Positions 35,078 through 51,505 of a stretch of DNA of 64,000 nucleotides are shown piece after piece. Under the pieces are notes generated by a model. It was given only the letters and a program-made list of their open reading frames with translations, was not told the DNA's origin and ran no database searches. The stretch covers positions 310,001 to 374,000 of the forward strand of contig JACRMV010000004.1 of NCBI GenBank assembly GCA_016235025.1, read 5' to 3'. Position 1 is the first letter of the stretch. Each line of letters opens with the position of its first letter. The position numbers were made by a program, and so were the translations under genes. Source of the stretch: Rhodocyclales bacterium (GTDB taxonomy: Bacteria; Pseudomonadota; Gammaproteobacteria; Burkholderiales; Rhodocyclaceae).

Positions 35078-35718
35078 TGCGGCCAGGCGCGCTGCACGAT
35101 ATCGCGCAGAATGTGCAGCTTGCGATGGAAAAAGTGGTCGGCGCCGGGCACCACCACCACCGGCTGTTCCAGCGGCTCGGCCCAGGCGAGGACGTTCTCC
35201 AACGGCACGGTGGTGTCGCTGGAGCCGTGGATCACCAGCGTGCCGGGCGCCACGGCGGCAGTTTCGTAGGTGCGGGCGCCCTCGACGTAGCCCGCCGCGG
35301 TGCCGACCAGCACCAGCCAGCGCACCGGGTGTCCGGTGGCGGCAAGGCGCTGTGCCATCCGTGTGACGACGTAGGCGCCGAAGGAAAACCCGGCCAGGTA
35401 GATTGGCAGCTGTCCGTCCGGGTCATGCCGCGCCTGCGCCCAGGCGAGCACGGCGAGCAGGTCATCGGTTTCGCCTGCACCCTGGTCATGTTCGCCCTCG
35501 GTCGCGCCGACGCCGCGAAAGCCGGGGCGCAAAACGATGCAAGCTTTCTCGCGCAGGGCGCGCGCCAGTGTGGTGACGACTTTGTTATCCGGCGTGCCGC
35601 CGAACAGCGGATGCGGGTGGCCGATCAGTGCAATGCCGGTTGGCTGCGCCGGCAGGTCGATGAAAATCTCGATCGCGCCTTCCGGCCCGTCGATGATGGC
35701 ATGTTGGTGCCGGATCAT
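35074..35718 (-). CDS. Alpha/beta hydrolase (dienelactone-hydrolase-like)
   Basis: 214 residues: [45 protein letters not shown], nucleophile elbow GFSFGAY, Asp in HGSSDTTVP and His in [11 protein letters not shown] complete a catalytic triad. Substrate unknown. Overlaps the ferredoxin gene upstream and the ABC ATPase gene downstream by four bases each. Confidence 0.88.
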   Translation of the reverse strand: MIRHQHAIIDGPEGAIEIFIDLPAQPTGIALIGHPHPLFGGTPDNKVVTTLARALREKACIVLRPGFRGVGATEGEHDQGAGETDDLLAVLAWAQARHDPDGQLPIYLAGFSFGAYVVTRMAQRLAATGHPVRWLVLVGTAAGYVEGARTYETAAVAPGTLVIHGSSDTTVPLENVLAWAEPLEQPVVVVPGADHFFHRKLHILRDIVQRAWPQ

Positions 35719-36029
35719 GGGTCGACCTTGAGCCGGCCGACCACGCGGCCGTGCAGCAGATGTTCGTCGATGATTTCGTCAATGTCTTCCGTGTCGACGT
35801 AGGTGTACCAGGTGGCTTCCGGGTAAATCACCAGCACCGGCCCCTGGTCGCAGCGGTCGAGGCAGCCGGCCTTGTTGATCCGCACCCGCCCCGGTGCTTG
35901 CTCGCCCAGCGCTTTGACGCGTTCCTTGGCATAGGCCCACAGCTCGCTCGCGCCGTGATCGTTGCAGCACGCTTCGCCCGCCGCGCGCTGGTTGGTACAG
36001 AAGAAAACGTGGTGCTTGAAATGGCTCAT
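35715..36029 (-). CDS. Thioredoxin-like [2Fe-2S] ferredoxin
   Basis: 104 residues: HHVFFCTNQRAAGEACCNDHGA, then INKAGCLDRCDQGPVLVIYPEATWYTYVD. The cysteine arrangement fits the 2Fe-2S thioredoxin-fold family (NuoE-like). First gene of the eight-gene minus-strand run; redox partner unknown. Confidence 0.9.
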   Translation of the reverse strand: MSHFKHHVFFCTNQRAAGEACCNDHGASELWAYAKERVKALGEQAPGRVRINKAGCLDRCDQGPVLVIYPEATWYTYVDTEDIDEIIDEHLLHGRVVGRLKVDP

Positions 36030-36064
36030 GGCGCGGTTCCCGGAAAGCGGCGATTATCGCGGGA

Positions 36065-36748
36065 TCAGCCCGCCTTTGCCAGCTTTGCCAGCGCCGCCCG
36101 TCCGGACAGCAGATGATCGTGCATGCGCCGGCCGGCGAGATTGGCGTCACGCGCCAGCAGCGCGGCGAGAATTGCGCGATGCTCCAGCAGCGATTGCGCG
36201 ACGCGGCCTTCGAGCCGCAGCGAATCGCGCCGTGTCAGCTTGATCACCTGCCGCGTATCGTCGAGCAACTGGGTGAGATAGCGGTTGCCAGCGATCTGTT
36301 GCAAGGCGGCATGAAAACGCTGGTTGGCCTCGAAGAAGCGATCCGCATCGTTAGCGGCGGCGTGCTGCTCAAGCTCTGCATGCAGCGCTTCGAGACGCGA
36401 AAAGTCGGCGCTGGTGGCACGCCGCGCCGCCTCGGCCGCGGCCTGCCCCTCAAGCAGCGCCATCACCTGAAAGACATCGTCGATGTCCTGCTCGGAAAGC
36501 TCGGTCACATAACAGCCGCGACGCGGCTTCAGCACCACCAGCCCCTCGGCCGCCAGCACTTTCAGCGCTTCGCGCAGGGGCGTGCGGCTGATACCATACT
36601 CCAGTGCCAGCGCCTGCTCGTCAATCCAGCTTCCCGGCGCCAGATCATGGGCGAAAATGCGCTCCCGCAGGCGCTCGGCGACCTGCTCGTAAAGGGCAAG
36701 CGCATTGAGGCTTTGAATTGGAGGCGGGGCGGGCTGTCTTGCATCCAT
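36065..36748 (-). CDS. GntR-family (FCD type) transcriptional regulator
   Basis: 227 residues: N-terminal winged helix (LYEQVAERLRERIFAHDLAPGSWIDEQALALEYGISRTPLREALKVLAAEGLVVLKPRRGCYV), then an all-helical FCD ligand domain (DIDDVFQVMALLEGQAAAEAA; FHAALQQIAGNRYLTQLL; HRAILAALLARDANLAGRRMHDHL), whose His/Asp positions suggest a metal-plus-carboxylate ligand site. Start ATG 36748 lies inside a perfect palindrome and only about 10-15 bases after the predicted transcription start, so the mRNA may be nearly leaderless. Divergent from the methylmalonyl-CoA genes, its likely target. A dispersed-element copy encodes ATSADFS near residues 111-117. Confidence 0.88.
   Translation of the reverse strand: MDARQPAPPPIQSLNALALYEQVAERLRERIFAHDLAPGSWIDEQALALEYGISRTPLREALKVLAAEGLVVLKPRRGCYVTELSEQDIDDVFQVMALLEGQAAAEAARRATSADFSRLEALHAELEQHAAANDADRFFEANQRFHAALQQIAGNRYLTQLLDDTRQVIKLTRRDSLRLEGRVAQSLLEHRAILAALLARDANLAGRRMHDHLLSGRAALAKLAKAG
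36400..36424 (+). repeat. Dispersed 25-bp element, copy 11 (in GntR gene)
   Basis: AAAAGTCGGCGCTGG followed by TGGCACGCCG; antisense to its host gene, read there as ATSADFS. Confidence 0.8.
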
Positions 36749-36789
36749 AATTATGGATGCAGTATTATATTGAGTCTTCAGGATGTCAA
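36739..36789. promoter_or_regulatory. Divergent promoter with perfect 20-bp palindrome (GntR operator candidate)
   Basis: GCATCCATAA (36741-36750) and TTATGGATGC (36751-36760) form an exact palindrome that includes the regulator ATG. On the minus strand TTGACA (36789-36784) and TATAAT (36769-36764, 14-base spacing; or AATACT with 17) form a regulator promoter whose start site would fall in the palindrome. On the plus strand TTGCAT (36739-36744) and TATTAT (36763-36768) with 18 bases between could serve the mutase operon, with the palindrome between -35 and -10. Confidence 0.75.
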
Positions 36790-36869
36790 CTGTATCGACC
36801 GGCGTCGCCTTGGCTTTGCGGTTGGCGCGCCGGTCAATTTTGCAGCAAGGTTGCAGAAAGGTCGAAACC

Positions 36870-39059
<2,190 letters not shown>

Positions 39060-39065
39060 TCCCCG

Positions 39066-40049
39066 GTGCACGCTACGTCCGCCATCGACTACCGGATGCT
39101 CGCCCGCGAGTTGCGGGGCGGCAATCGCCGTGCACTGGCGAAGGCCATCACGCTGGTCGAATCCACTCTGGCGGAACATCATGTGCTGGCGCAGGAAGTC
39201 TTGGCCGAGGTATTGCCGCATACCGGAAATACCATCCGGATCGGCATCTCCGGCGTGCCGGGTGTCGGCAAGTCGACCTTCATCGAGGCGCTGGGGCTGT
39301 TTCTCATTGCCCGTGGCCACCGTCTGGCGGTGCTGGCGGTCGACCCCTCGTCCTCAGTTTCTGGCGGCTCCATCCTCGGCGACAAGACCCGGATGGAATT
39401 GCTGTGCCGCAAGGAAGACGCCTTCATCCGGCCATCGCCGGCGGCGGGCAGCCTGGGCGGCGTGGCGGAAAAAACCCGTGAGGCCATGCTGCTGTGCGAG
39501 GCGGCCGGCTTCGACGTCATCATCGTCGAGACCGTCGGTGTCGGCCAGTCGGAAATCGCCGTGGCCGGGATGACCGACGTTTTCGTCTTGCTGCAACTGC
39601 CTAATGCCGGCGACGACTTGCAGGCGATCAAGAAAGGCATCGTCGAGCTGGCCGACCTGATCGTCTTCAACAAGGCTGACATCGATCCGGTGGCGGCGCA
39701 GGCCGCCGTCAGCCAGATGCGTTCGGCACTGACCATGCTGCGTCCGACATCGCCCCATTGGCAGCCGCCAGTGCTGACGCTCTCGGCCATAAAAAAGGAA
39801 GGTCTCGCCGAATTCTGGCAGACCGTCGAAAAATTCCGCGACGTCATGACTGCCACCGGAGAACTGGAAGCACGGCGCAAACGGCAGGCCAGCGACTGGA
39901 TGTGGCAACAGATCGACGCGGCCCTGCGTCAGCGCTTTCGCGCCCATCCATCCATCCGGGCCGCACTGCCGGAAATCACCCGTGCCGTGGCGGCCGGCAC
40001 CCTGCCGTCGTCACTGGCCGCCCGGCAACTGCTGGCTCTTTTTACATAA
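39066..40049 (+). CDS. meaB: Methylmalonyl-CoA mutase-associated GTPase MeaB
   Basis: G3E-type GTPase that protects and reloads the B12 mutase. 327 residues from GTG 39066: P-loop [37 protein letters not shown] (switch), VFNKADID (guanine specificity NKxD), and a C-terminal dimer arm. The Shine-Dalgarno is poor, consistent with coupling to mcmA. Confidence 0.94.
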   Translation: MHATSAIDYRMLARELRGGNRRALAKAITLVESTLAEHHVLAQEVLAEVLPHTGNTIRIGISGVPGVGKSTFIEALGLFLIARGHRLAVLAVDPSSSVSGGSILGDKTRMELLCRKEDAFIRPSPAAGSLGGVAEKTREAMLLCEAAGFDVIIVETVGVGQSEIAVAGMTDVFVLLQLPNAGDDLQAIKKGIVELADLIVFNKADIDPVAAQAAVSQMRSALTMLRPTSPHWQPPVLTLSAIKKEGLAEFWQTVEKFRDVMTATGELEARRKRQASDWMWQQIDAALRQRFRAHPSIRAALPEITRAVAAGTLPSSLAARQLLALFT

Positions 40050-40075
40050 ACCGATTTTTGGGGGAGACAATCTAC

Positions 40076-41608
40076 ATGCATGACATCATTCATCAACTAG
40101 ACGCCAAGCGTGAGCGAGCTGCGCTTGGCGGCGGGCAAAAACGCATCGACTCACAGCATGGCAAAGGCAAGCTGACGGCGCGCGAGCGCATCGAGATGCT
40201 GCTCGACGAGGGCACCTTCGAAGAATGGGACATGTTCAAGGAGCATCGCTGCGTCGATTTCGACATGGCTGACAACCATGTCCCTGGCGATGGTGTGGTG
40301 ACCGGATACGGCACAATCAACGGCCGCATGGTGTTCATTTTTTCGCAGGACTTCACCGTCTTCGGCGGCGCCCTGTCGGAAGCACATGCCGAGAAAATCT
40401 GCAAGATCATGGACAAGGCCATGCAGGTCGGCGCCCCGGTGATCGGCCTCAACGACTCGGGTGGCGCGCGCATCCAGGAGGGCGTGGCCGCGCTGGGTGG
40501 CTATGCCGAAGTATTCCAGCGTAATGTGATGGCATCCGGCGTGATCCCGCAAATCTCGATGATCATGGGGCCGTGCGCCGGCGGCGCCGTCTATAGCCCG
40601 GCCATGACCGACTTCATTTTCATGGTCAAGGATTCATCCTACATGTTTGTCACCGGTCCGGAAGTGGTGAAAACCGTGACCCACGAGGAAGTCACAGCGG
40701 AAGAACTTGGCGGCGCGGTAACGCACACCTCCAAGTCCGGAGTGGCCGACCTGTCGTTCGAGAACGACGTCGATGCGCTGCTGATGCTGCGCCGCTTCTT
40801 CAATTACCTGCCGCTCAATAACCGGGAAAAACCGCCGATCCGGCAGACCGACGATCCAGCCGACCGGCTCGACTATTCACTCGACACACTGGTGCCGGAC
40901 AATACCAGCAAATCCTACGACATCAAGGAGCTGATCCTGAAGATGGTCGATGACACCGATTTCTTCGAGATCCAGCCCGATCATGCCAAAAACATCATCA
41001 TCGGTTTCGCCCGCATGGAAGGCCAGACCGTGGGTATTGTCGCCAACCAGCCAATGGTGCTGGCCGGCTGTCTGGACATCAAGTCCTCGATCAAGGCCGC
41101 ACGCTTCGTGCGCTTTTGCGATGCCTTCAGCATTCCGATCATCACCCTGGTCGACGTTCCCGGCTTCATGCCCGGCACGGCGCAGGAATATGGCGGTATC
41201 ATCAAGCATGGCGCCAAGTTGCTTTACGCCTATGCCGAATGCACTGTGCCGAAGATCACCCTGATCACCCGCAAGGCTTACGGCGGGGCCTATGATGTTA
41301 TGGCCTCGAAGCATCTGCGCGGCGACGTCAATTTCGCCTGGCCCTCGGCGGAGATTGCCGTGATGGGGCCGAAGGGTGCAGTGGAGATCATCTTCCGGGA
41401 AGAAAAGAACGATCCGATCAAGGTGGCGAAACGCGAGGCCGAATACAAGGCCAAGTTCGCCAACCCGTTTGTCGCCGGCGCACGCGGTTTCATTGACGAT
41501 GTGATCATGCCGCACGAAACCCGCAAGCGCATCTGCCGCAGCCTGGCGATGCTGAAGAACAAGAAAATCGAGAACCCGTGGCGCAAGCACGGCAACATTC
41601 CTCTTTAA
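40076..41608 (+). CDS. pccB: Propionyl-CoA carboxylase beta chain
   Basis: Carboxyltransferase that moves CO2 from carboxybiotin to propionyl-CoA. 510 residues from ATG 40076, preceded by GGGGGAGA. Motifs: [88 protein letters not shown] and the oxyanion region [15 protein letters not shown]. The in-frame region upstream belongs to meaB in another frame. Ten bases before pccA. Confidence 0.95.
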   Translation: MHDIIHQLDAKRERAALGGGQKRIDSQHGKGKLTARERIEMLLDEGTFEEWDMFKEHRCVDFDMADNHVPGDGVVTGYGTINGRMVFIFSQDFTVFGGALSEAHAEKICKIMDKAMQVGAPVIGLNDSGGARIQEGVAALGGYAEVFQRNVMASGVIPQISMIMGPCAGGAVYSPAMTDFIFMVKDSSYMFVTGPEVVKTVTHEEVTAEELGGAVTHTSKSGVADLSFENDVDALLMLRRFFNYLPLNNREKPPIRQTDDPADRLDYSLDTLVPDNTSKSYDIKELILKMVDDTDFFEIQPDHAKNIIIGFARMEGQTVGIVANQPMVLAGCLDIKSSIKAARFVRFCDAFSIPIITLVDVPGFMPGTAQEYGGIIKHGAKLLYAYAECTVPKITLITRKAYGGAYDVMASKHLRGDVNFAWPSAEIAVMGPKGAVEIIFREEKNDPIKVAKREAEYKAKFANPFVAGARGFIDDVIMPHETRKRICRSLAMLKNKKIENPWRKHGNIPL

Positions 41609-41618
41609 GGTATCCACC

Positions 41619-43613
<1,995 letters not shown>

Positions 43614-43662
43614 TCAGGAAAGGCATTTCACCGCGGTAACACGGATCAAGCACCGATCGTCA

Positions 43663-43680
43663 CACTGGCGAACGCCAGTG
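43663..43680 (+). terminator. Hairpin behind pccA
   Basis: CACTGGCG and CGCCAGTG around AA form a perfect stem 50 bp after the pccA stop. No T-run follows, so termination activity is uncertain. It may end the mcm-meaB-pccBA transcript. Confidence 0.4.
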
Positions 43681-43714
43681 GGACGGCTTGTTCTGCGCAC
43701 ATTTAACCGCTTTT

Positions 43715-43739
43715 CGCCGTCTTGTCAGCGCCGACTTTT
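43715..43739 (-). repeat. Dispersed 25-bp element, copy 12 (inverted, intergenic)
   Basis: The minus strand reads AAAAGTCGGCGCTGA followed by CAAGACGGCG. Lies between convergent pccA and the epimerase gene. Second of the two minus-oriented copies. Confidence 0.85.
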
Positions 43740-43766
43740 TGAGTGCCGGGCGCTCGGCCGCATCGC

Positions 43767-44236
<470 letters not shown>

Positions 44237-44240
<4 letters not shown>

Positions 44241-47200
44241 ATTTTTCCTTGTTTATGCTTGATGGATTCCGCAATGCGAGCAAGCAGTTCGTCTTCGTCG
44301 TAGGGCTTGCCGAGGTAGTGATTGACGCCGAGTTCCATGGCATGGCTGCGGTGTTTTTCGGCCGTGCGCGAAGTAATCATGACGATGGGAACGTGCCGCA
44401 GACGTTCGTCGGCGCGCACATGCCGCGTCAGGTCGAAACCGTCCATGCGCGGCATTTCGATATCGACCAGCATTACGTCCGGCAGCTCCTCGGCCAGTTG
44501 CTCCAGCGCATCGACACCGTCCTTGGCAGTCAACACCCGGTAACCCTGCCGCATCAGCAGACGACCAGTAATCTTGCGCACGGTGAGGGAGTCATCCACC
44601 ACCATGACGGTAGCGATGGCGGCAGCGGCTTCATCTGGCGCGGCGGGGATCGGCATCACTGCCGTTGCTGTCATGGCGGTCGTTGCCGACAAGCTGCGTT
44701 CGGCGGCATGAGCCAGCAGGGCGACCGGGTTGACGATGAAGACGATTTCGCCGTCGGCCAGCACCGTGGCGCCGATCAGGCCCGGCACCCGTGCCAGTTG
44801 CGGGCCAATAGGCTTGACCACGATTTCCTGATTACCGGAAAGGCCATCGACTTCCAGTGCCACGACACCGGTACCGCCCCGTATCTGCAGCACCCAAGTG
44901 CGTCGTGCCGGCGGTGGCGGCGGTGCATCATCACCAAGCAGTTGTGGCAGATATTGCCAGGGGTAATGCGTTCCCTGCCAGTCCAGCCCCCCCATCGCAC
45001 GCACGGTGGCAATGGCATCAGCCTTGAGTTCGCTGGCCTGCTCTACCATGGCTGAAGGAATGGCGAACTGGCGATGTCCCACCCGCACCAGCAGCGCTTG
45101 TGTCACGGCCAGAGTCAGGGGTAGCGTCAGACGAAAGGTGGTGCCTGCTCCGGGCGCCGAGAGGATGTCGATGCGCCCACCCAGGGCGGTGGTTTCGTTT
45201 TTCACCACGTCCATGCCGACGCCACGTCCGGCCAGCGCTGTTACCTCGTCCGCCGTGGAAAAGCCGGGCTGGAAGATCAGTTGCGTCAGTGCGGCCTCCG
45301 TCGCGGCGGAGGCCATATCGCGCGGTAGCAGACCACGTTCGACGGCACGCTGGCGAATCTTGGAAAAATCAAGGCCGGCGCCGTCATCGGTAATGCTGAT
45401 GACAATTTCATTGCCTTCCTGTGCCAGCGACAGGGTGATCTGGCCAATCGCCGGCTTGCCGGCGGCACGGCGGCGCGGCGCCTCCTCGATGCCGTGCGCC
45501 ACGCTGTTGCGCAGCAGGTGTTCGAGCGGCCCGGCCATCTTTTCCAGTACCGAACGGTCCATTTCGAGCTGACCATGGCGAAGGTCCAGGTTGACCCGCT
45601 TGCCGACCTCCTTCGCCGCCTGCCGCACCACCCGGTACAGACGTTCGGCGAGGCTGTCAAAAGGCACCATGCGCGCGCTCATCAGTCGCTGCGACAAGTC
45701 GCGGTTGAGGCGCGCCTGGGCCGCAAGCGCGGCATTGGCATGATCGAGATTGAGCAGCAGGTTATGCTGGACGGTATCGACGTCGCTGACGCTCTCGGCC
45801 ATCATCCGGGTCACTTCCTGGAAGCGGGTGAACCGGTCAAACTCGAGCGGATCGAACACCTGCCCCTGCTCGATGGCGAGTGCCTGACGCGACTGCATCT
45901 GCAACTCTGCCTGGATTTCAACCTCGCGCAACTGACTGCGCAACCGCAGCACGTTCTCCGTCAGGTCGAGCAACGAGGCCTTGATTTCACGCATCTCGCC
46001 TTCGATGCGGGCGCGGGCAATCGCAATTTCACCCGCCTCGTTAACCCACTGATCGACCTGCGCGGCACGTACCCGCAACTGCGCCTGGGTAGCGTCAGAC
46101 ACTCGTCCGTGGTCGGCCGGTCCTGCCAGCCTGATCGCAGCCGCACCAGCCAGAGGCTGGGGCGGCGCGGTGGCGACAGTCGTCGTGACCGTCTCGGCTT
46201 GCGGGTGACGCAAGCGTTCGATCAGCCCTGCAGCGCGGTCATAAGATGCCTCCAGGGAGTCGATCACTGTCGATGCCCCCGTCCTCCCTGCCGCGACATC
46301 TTCGATCCGGGTTTCCATCGCATGCAGCAGCTCGCCGCAAGCCATGGCGCCGGCCATGCGTGCACTGCCTTTCAGCGTGTGCAGTGCGCGCGTCAGCGCC
46401 TGGAGAGGATCGCTCTCCTCAGGCGCGTCACGCCAGGCCCGCAACAACTCGCCGATGCTGTTCATCAACTCGACACTTTCGTCGAGGAACAAGGGCAATA
46501 ACTGGGCATCGATTTCATCTTCGATCCGCAGCGCCCGACGCTCCACCTCGGGAGCAACGGTTTCCGGCATGGCCTCGGCCACTGCCTTGTCAGGGATTTC
46601 GGCCGGGATTTCACTCGGGGTTTCCTGCACTGTTGCCGATGCAGTTTCTTCCTGCACCCCGGCCGGCGTCGCCTCCGGGGTCTCGGTCGGTATTTCAGGT
46701 GCCACCTCGATCGGGGCCGGCGACATGGCGGCAAGTGCGCCAGCAAGCTTGGCTTCTTCACCTGGCATACGACGCTCGGCGATGGCGCCCAGCATGCCTT
46801 CCAGCGCACCGGCACAACGGGCAAAGATGAAACGCTGGTCGTCATCCGGCACCATCTCGAGTTGGGCGAACCGCAGCAGCGCAGCCTCCAGTGCATGCGC
46901 CAGATGATGGACCGGCAGAAACCCGGTCGCCGCAGAAATGCTGGCCATGGTATGCGCAGCGCGAATCACTTCGTCACCGGGTACGCCTTCGTGACCGAGC
47001 TGCGCCTGCAATACGGCGACATGGCCACGGGTTTCCTCCAGATACATGCCATAGAGCGCAGGCGCCACCTCAACCTCGCCCACCCGTACTGGCGCCGGTT
47101 CAGGGAAATCGAATACCTCGGCGGAAACCACAGGCACACCGGCCTGCGCTGCTGCCACGTCCGCTGTTGCGGTTGGCTCGGGTACGGGCGGTTCGACAAA

Positions 47201-49453
47201 AGTCGGCGCTGGCGGAACGGCGGGTTCTGCGGCAACGGCTTCGCCACGCAGTGCCGCACACTGCCGCGACAGCTCACCGGCCTCAAGATGACTGCCGCCA
47301 CCCTGCTCGAGTTGCTGCACCCAGGTGCGGAAAACCTCTGCCGCCCTATCCAGCATGGCGAGCAATCCGGCAGTGCCATCGCGGGCTTCGTCAAGCCAGC
47401 GGTTCAGCACCTGCTCGACATCCCATGCCACCTCACCCAGTTCGGCAAGGCCCACCATGCGGCCGCTGCCTTTCAGGGTGTGGAAGCTGCGGCGCAGCAC
47501 CGCCAGGATGGCCTGATCGTGTGGCGCGCTGTGCGCTTGCGGCAGATGTTCGTCGATGGTGGCGAGTACTTCGTGCGCTTCCTCGATGAAAATTCCGAGC
47601 AATTCGGCGTCAAGTTCATCGGCGCTGGCTTCAACCAGGCGCGCGGCTTCAGCGGACGGCGGAGGTGTCTCGGGCGGCGCCAGAACATCCGGCGTCGGTT
47701 CGGCCGGCAGTTCAAGACCGCTCTCGGCGTATCGCTCGGCGCCTTCGGGGGACACTGGCGAGGCAGCGACCTCGGCTTCAGCCACCATCTCAAGCGCGGG
47801 GGACGGAGTTGGCGGGGCAAGGATGGCATCGATATCGGCGGGGCCGAGTTGCAGTTTCGCGACAAAGAAACCAATCGCAGCCAGCTTCTCGGCGACAGCC
47901 TCGAATTCACCCGGTTGCGGGACATGGCCCGGCTCGGTAAAGCGCTGAATCGCCACGCCGCATTCGGCCAGCAAACTGGCCGCCCGGTCTTCACCGAGCA
48001 CCGCCAGTGCGCCCTCGACCTGACGGATCGGTTGTTGCAGTGCCGGCAGTGTCGGCTTGCGTGAGGGATCGCGAAAGAAGGCATCCAGCGTCTGCTCGAT
48101 GACACCCAGATTGGTGCGTATTTCGCGTACCACCGATTCCATTAGCAGGCGTTCCTGCGCCCGCCGTGACATGGCATCGAGACGAGGAAGCTCGAGGACA
48201 GCGAGCGCATCACCACGCGTCAAGGCGTCGAGACGCCCGGCAACGATATCCACCAGCTCGGTGAAGTCCTTGCCCAGCGTGGCAAAATTATCCAGCGCGG
48301 TTTCCGCCAGCAGCAACGCTGTCGCCATCTCCAGCGCCAGGATATCGCTGTGACGCGTTGGGTCGCGACGCAACAGATCGGCCTGCTGGCGAATGGCGTC
48401 GATCAGGCGCCGGTAGCTTGGCTGATCAGCCGCTGCGGCCTCTTCGCCCATTTTTATGACCCGCTCGTGGAACGGCGGCAAGGCGGCGACTGTCCCAGCC
48501 GACAGGCGATTCCAGTCGTCCTTGGCGGCCGCAAGCAATTCCCGCAGGCGACGAATATGCGGTTCCCGACCTTGCGACGGCATAAGGTCGGGTATCGAGC
48601 CATCGAGCCGGTACGCAGCGCGCACCACAGCCAATGCGGCGTGGCCGTGGGTGGCAGTGGCTGCAAGGTATAGGGCCTCGCGCAGCAAGGCATCGGACGT
48701 TACCTCGGTACCCTCGATCAGTTTTTTGATCCGGGCCGCCAGGCGCAAAAGAAACCTCTTGGCCTCGTCGGCGTCGGGCAAACCCTCCGCCCCCAGTGCA
48801 TCGAGTACGCCCAGCGCAACCCACCACAACGCGCGGGCGCCCGGCGCCTGGCGCGTCGTCTCGATCATGGTGAGCGAGGCCTTCATCTCGCTGACCCCTT
48901 TGACATCGCCCTTGATCCACTTCACCAGGCCGCGTTCGAAACCCAAGCGCGCTGCCTTGAGGCGCGCCAGCAGTGCCTCGGGTAGCATCGGCGTCAACTC
49001 CCGCTCGCGTTTGGGCGGGCGCTGGGTCAGGTCGGGAAAGAAAAATTCGGCCGGGCCCGGAGCCGGCAAGCCCCGCGCCAGGATCAAACTGCGATAGGCC
49101 GGAAAAAGTTTCAGCGGCTGGTGCGCGCCGCCAGCCATCAAATCGTCCAGATAAGTCCGCAGGGCGCCCAGTCCATCTTCTATCACATGAATGAGCGCCG
49201 CCCGTTCCGCTACCGAGGCCTCGTCCAGTGTCGCCAGTGCCGTCTCGATCGCCTGAGAAAATTCAATGACGCCTTCGAGCCCCACCACGACCAGAGCGCC
49301 ATGCGCCTGATGCAGGCTGGCACGCGCCTGTTTCAGTATTGCATTGTCCGGATTACCCGCATAAGCAGCCAGTTCACTGGCAACACGTTCCAGGGAAAGG
49401 TCAATTTCACCTTTAACCCAGGACAGCGGGCCAATATCGAGATCAATAGCCAT
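44237..49453 (-). CDS. chpA: ChpA-type hybrid chemotaxis kinase (Hpt domains, CheA core, CheW, receiver)
   Basis: Core kinase of the Pil-Chp system that controls type IV pili/twitching. 1738 residues. An N-terminal degenerate Hpt-like region precedes HPt sites [10 protein letters not shown] (H658) and [10 protein letters not shown] (H1025). A third module ([13 protein letters not shown]834) has the His but not the Lys-Gly motif. Then follow the CheA dimer/ATPase region ([46 protein letters not shown]), a CheW-like domain, and a C-terminal receiver ([13 protein letters not shown]1664 in [11 protein letters not shown]). A dispersed-element copy encodes PPAPTFVEP in the Pro-rich linker near 750. 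Confidence 0.93.
47198..47222 (+). repeat. Dispersed 25-bp element, copy 13 (in chpA)
   Basis: AAAAGTCGGCGCTGG followed by CGGAACGGCG; antisense to chpA, in the APTF frame of an inter-domain linker. Confidence 0.85.
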
Positions 49454-49465
49454 GGAAGCGCAGAT

Positions 49466-51469
49466 TTACACCTTGAAGCCAGCAACCGAACCCTTGAGCT
49501 CGGTAGCCAGCGCGGCCAGTTCGGCGACGGAACGGGCGGTCTGTTGCGTGCCGGCCGTGGTCTGGTCGGTAATTTCGAGAATGCTTTTCATCGAAACTGC
49601 TACCTCGGTGGCAGTTTTCGCCTGGGTTTGCGTAGCCCCGGCAATGGTCATCACGCGCTGCGCAAGATCCTGTGACACGCTGGAAATTTCAGCCAGCGAC
49701 TGGCCGGCCGCATCCGACCGCTTGGTGCCTTCAACCACCCCTTGAGTCGACTTTTCCATGGCCGCCACGGCATCGTGGGTATCGGTCTGAATCGTCTTGA
49801 CCAGCGCCGCAATCTGCTTGGTCGCCCCGGCGGAACGCTCCGCCAGCCGTTGCACTTCCTCGGCCACCACGGAGAAGCCGCGCCCGGCTTCACCTGCAGA
49901 GGCAGCCTGAATGGCGGCATTCAGGGCCAGCACGTTGGTCTGCTCGGTAATGTCGGAAATCAGCTCGACGATTTCGCCGATCTCTTGCGAAGATTCACCC
50001 AATCGCTTGATCCGCTTGGAGGTTTCCTGAATCTGGCCGCGAATTTCATTCATGCCGGAAATCGAGTCTGCCACGGCGCTTGCACCTCTTTGCGCCGCAT
50101 CAACCGAAGCCAGTGCCACCTGCGCCGACTCCTGCGCCGAGACCGACACGGCGCCCATCGAGTCGGCAGTTGCCAGCACACTGCTGCTGACCTGCCGGAT
50201 CTCGTTTGCCTGCGTCTCGGTAGCGGCCAGCAACTCGCGCGAAATGATCTGCGCCTGATCGGTCGTATGGGTAACCCGTTCGGCGGCATCGTTCAAGCGC
50301 CGCACCAGCGTCGCCAGTTCCTCGATGGCGAAATTCACCGAGTCGGCGATCGCGCCGGTAATGTCCTCTGTGACCGTCGTGCGCACGGTCAAGTCACCGT
50401 CGGCCAGATCGCTCATTTCATTCAGCAACCGCAAAATGGCGTTCTGCGTCACCTCTTTCTCTGCTTCGGCCTGGCGCCGCTGGCTCTCGGCCTCTTCGCG
50501 GCGGTGCGCGGCATCGCTATTGTAGAGCAGCACCATGATGACCAATATGCCCAATGCCAGCGAGCCGAAGAACGGCGCAGCGGCGACCACGATTTCGAGC
50601 GTGACGAACTCGCGCTGGTAGGCGGCAACCAGATCATCCACCGCCGGCGCCAGGTCTTTCGCCCCCTTTTCCAGCTTGACCCCCGCAGCATGCGCCTTGG
50701 CCAGGGGCCGGATATCGGCCGGCAGTGCGGCGGTCGCTTCCTGCAAAGCGGTCAGCCCCTTGGCCAGAGCACTTCCGGCAGGAGCCAGTTCTCGTGCGGT
50801 AGCGATATCCCGCGCCAGTTGCAGAACGGCAAGCTCGTCAAGCTCGGAACTCAAGGCGAGCTGGGACGCGGTACGCAAAATGCGTTCGGTCAGATAGGGC
50901 AGGCGCCCTCCCGCCGCCTCCGCAGCGGCGGTCAGCGCCGGGCCGCGGCTTACAGCTTCATTGACCAGGCGTCCGAGCGCCACCAGAGGTTTTTCCTGTG
51001 CCAGCACCTGGGCCACCAAGGCATCCTGCGCAGTCCAGATATTGCGCAGATTGCCCAAGGCGAGCTGCGATTGGACGCTGGTGGGCGGCACACTCACGCC
51101 CTCGACTTCACCGCCGTTGGCGAGACGCTCGAGCAACAGGTTGAAACGATTGCGTCCTTCCGCCAGTTCGACAAAACTGCGCATCTCACCCCGTTGCGCG
51201 TTTTGTGCCGCTCTCGGTATCTGTTGCGCCAGCGGCTGCAACTGACTGGTCACTTTAGCGTAGATCGTGGCCTTCCCGCTGTTCTGCACCTGTACATAAG
51301 CGGCGGTCACTGCCAGCAGCATACTGACCGCAAAAGCCACGCCAAGAACGCGAAACTGTTGATCGAGAGTGAATCCGCTGCCAAGCTTCGGCGGAAGAGT
51401 CAGAGGCGTCTCGACAACCGGAACATCGGCGCTGCGGTTTTTGAACGGTAAGTTGAGATTGAAGGCCAT
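49466..51469 (-). CDS. pilJ: Methyl-accepting chemotaxis protein PilJ
   Basis: Membrane receptor of the Pil-Chp system. 667 residues: membrane segments about 37-60 and 298-320, periplasmic PilJ-type helical sensor between them, HAMP-like linker ([46 protein letters not shown]), and a cytoplasmic signalling domain with the hairpin [48 protein letters not shown]. Twelve bases before chpA. Confidence 0.94.
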   Translation of the reverse strand: MAFNLNLPFKNRSADVPVVETPLTLPPKLGSGFTLDQQFRVLGVAFAVSMLLAVTAAYVQVQNSGKATIYAKVTSQLQPLAQQIPRAAQNAQRGEMRSFVELAEGRNRFNLLLERLANGGEVEGVSVPPTSVQSQLALGNLRNIWTAQDALVAQVLAQEKPLVALGRLVNEAVSRGPALTAAAEAAGGRLPYLTERILRTASQLALSSELDELAVLQLARDIATARELAPAGSALAKGLTALQEATAALPADIRPLAKAHAAGVKLEKGAKDLAPAVDDLVAAYQREFVTLEIVVAAAPFFGSLALGILVIMVLLYNSDAAHRREEAESQRRQAEAEKEVTQNAILRLLNEMSDLADGDLTVRTTVTEDITGAIADSVNFAIEELATLVRRLNDAAERVTHTTDQAQIISRELLAATETQANEIRQVSSSVLATADSMGAVSVSAQESAQVALASVDAAQRGASAVADSISGMNEIRGQIQETSKRIKRLGESSQEIGEIVELISDITEQTNVLALNAAIQAASAGEAGRGFSVVAEEVQRLAERSAGATKQIAALVKTIQTDTHDAVAAMEKSTQGVVEGTKRSDAAGQSLAEISSVSQDLAQRVMTIAGATQTQAKTATEVAVSMKSILEITDQTTAGTQQTARSVAELAALATELKGSVAGFKV

Positions 51470-51505
51470 GGTTTATCTTCTGCAAGAAGTCAGTCAATGA
51501 AGAAA

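Noticed and set aside
35130-35155. AAAAAGTGGTCGGCGCCGGGC at the 3' part of the hydrolase gene
   Set aside because: Two extra bases interrupt the core; it encodes the conserved PGADHFF motif with the catalytic His, so it is native sequence.
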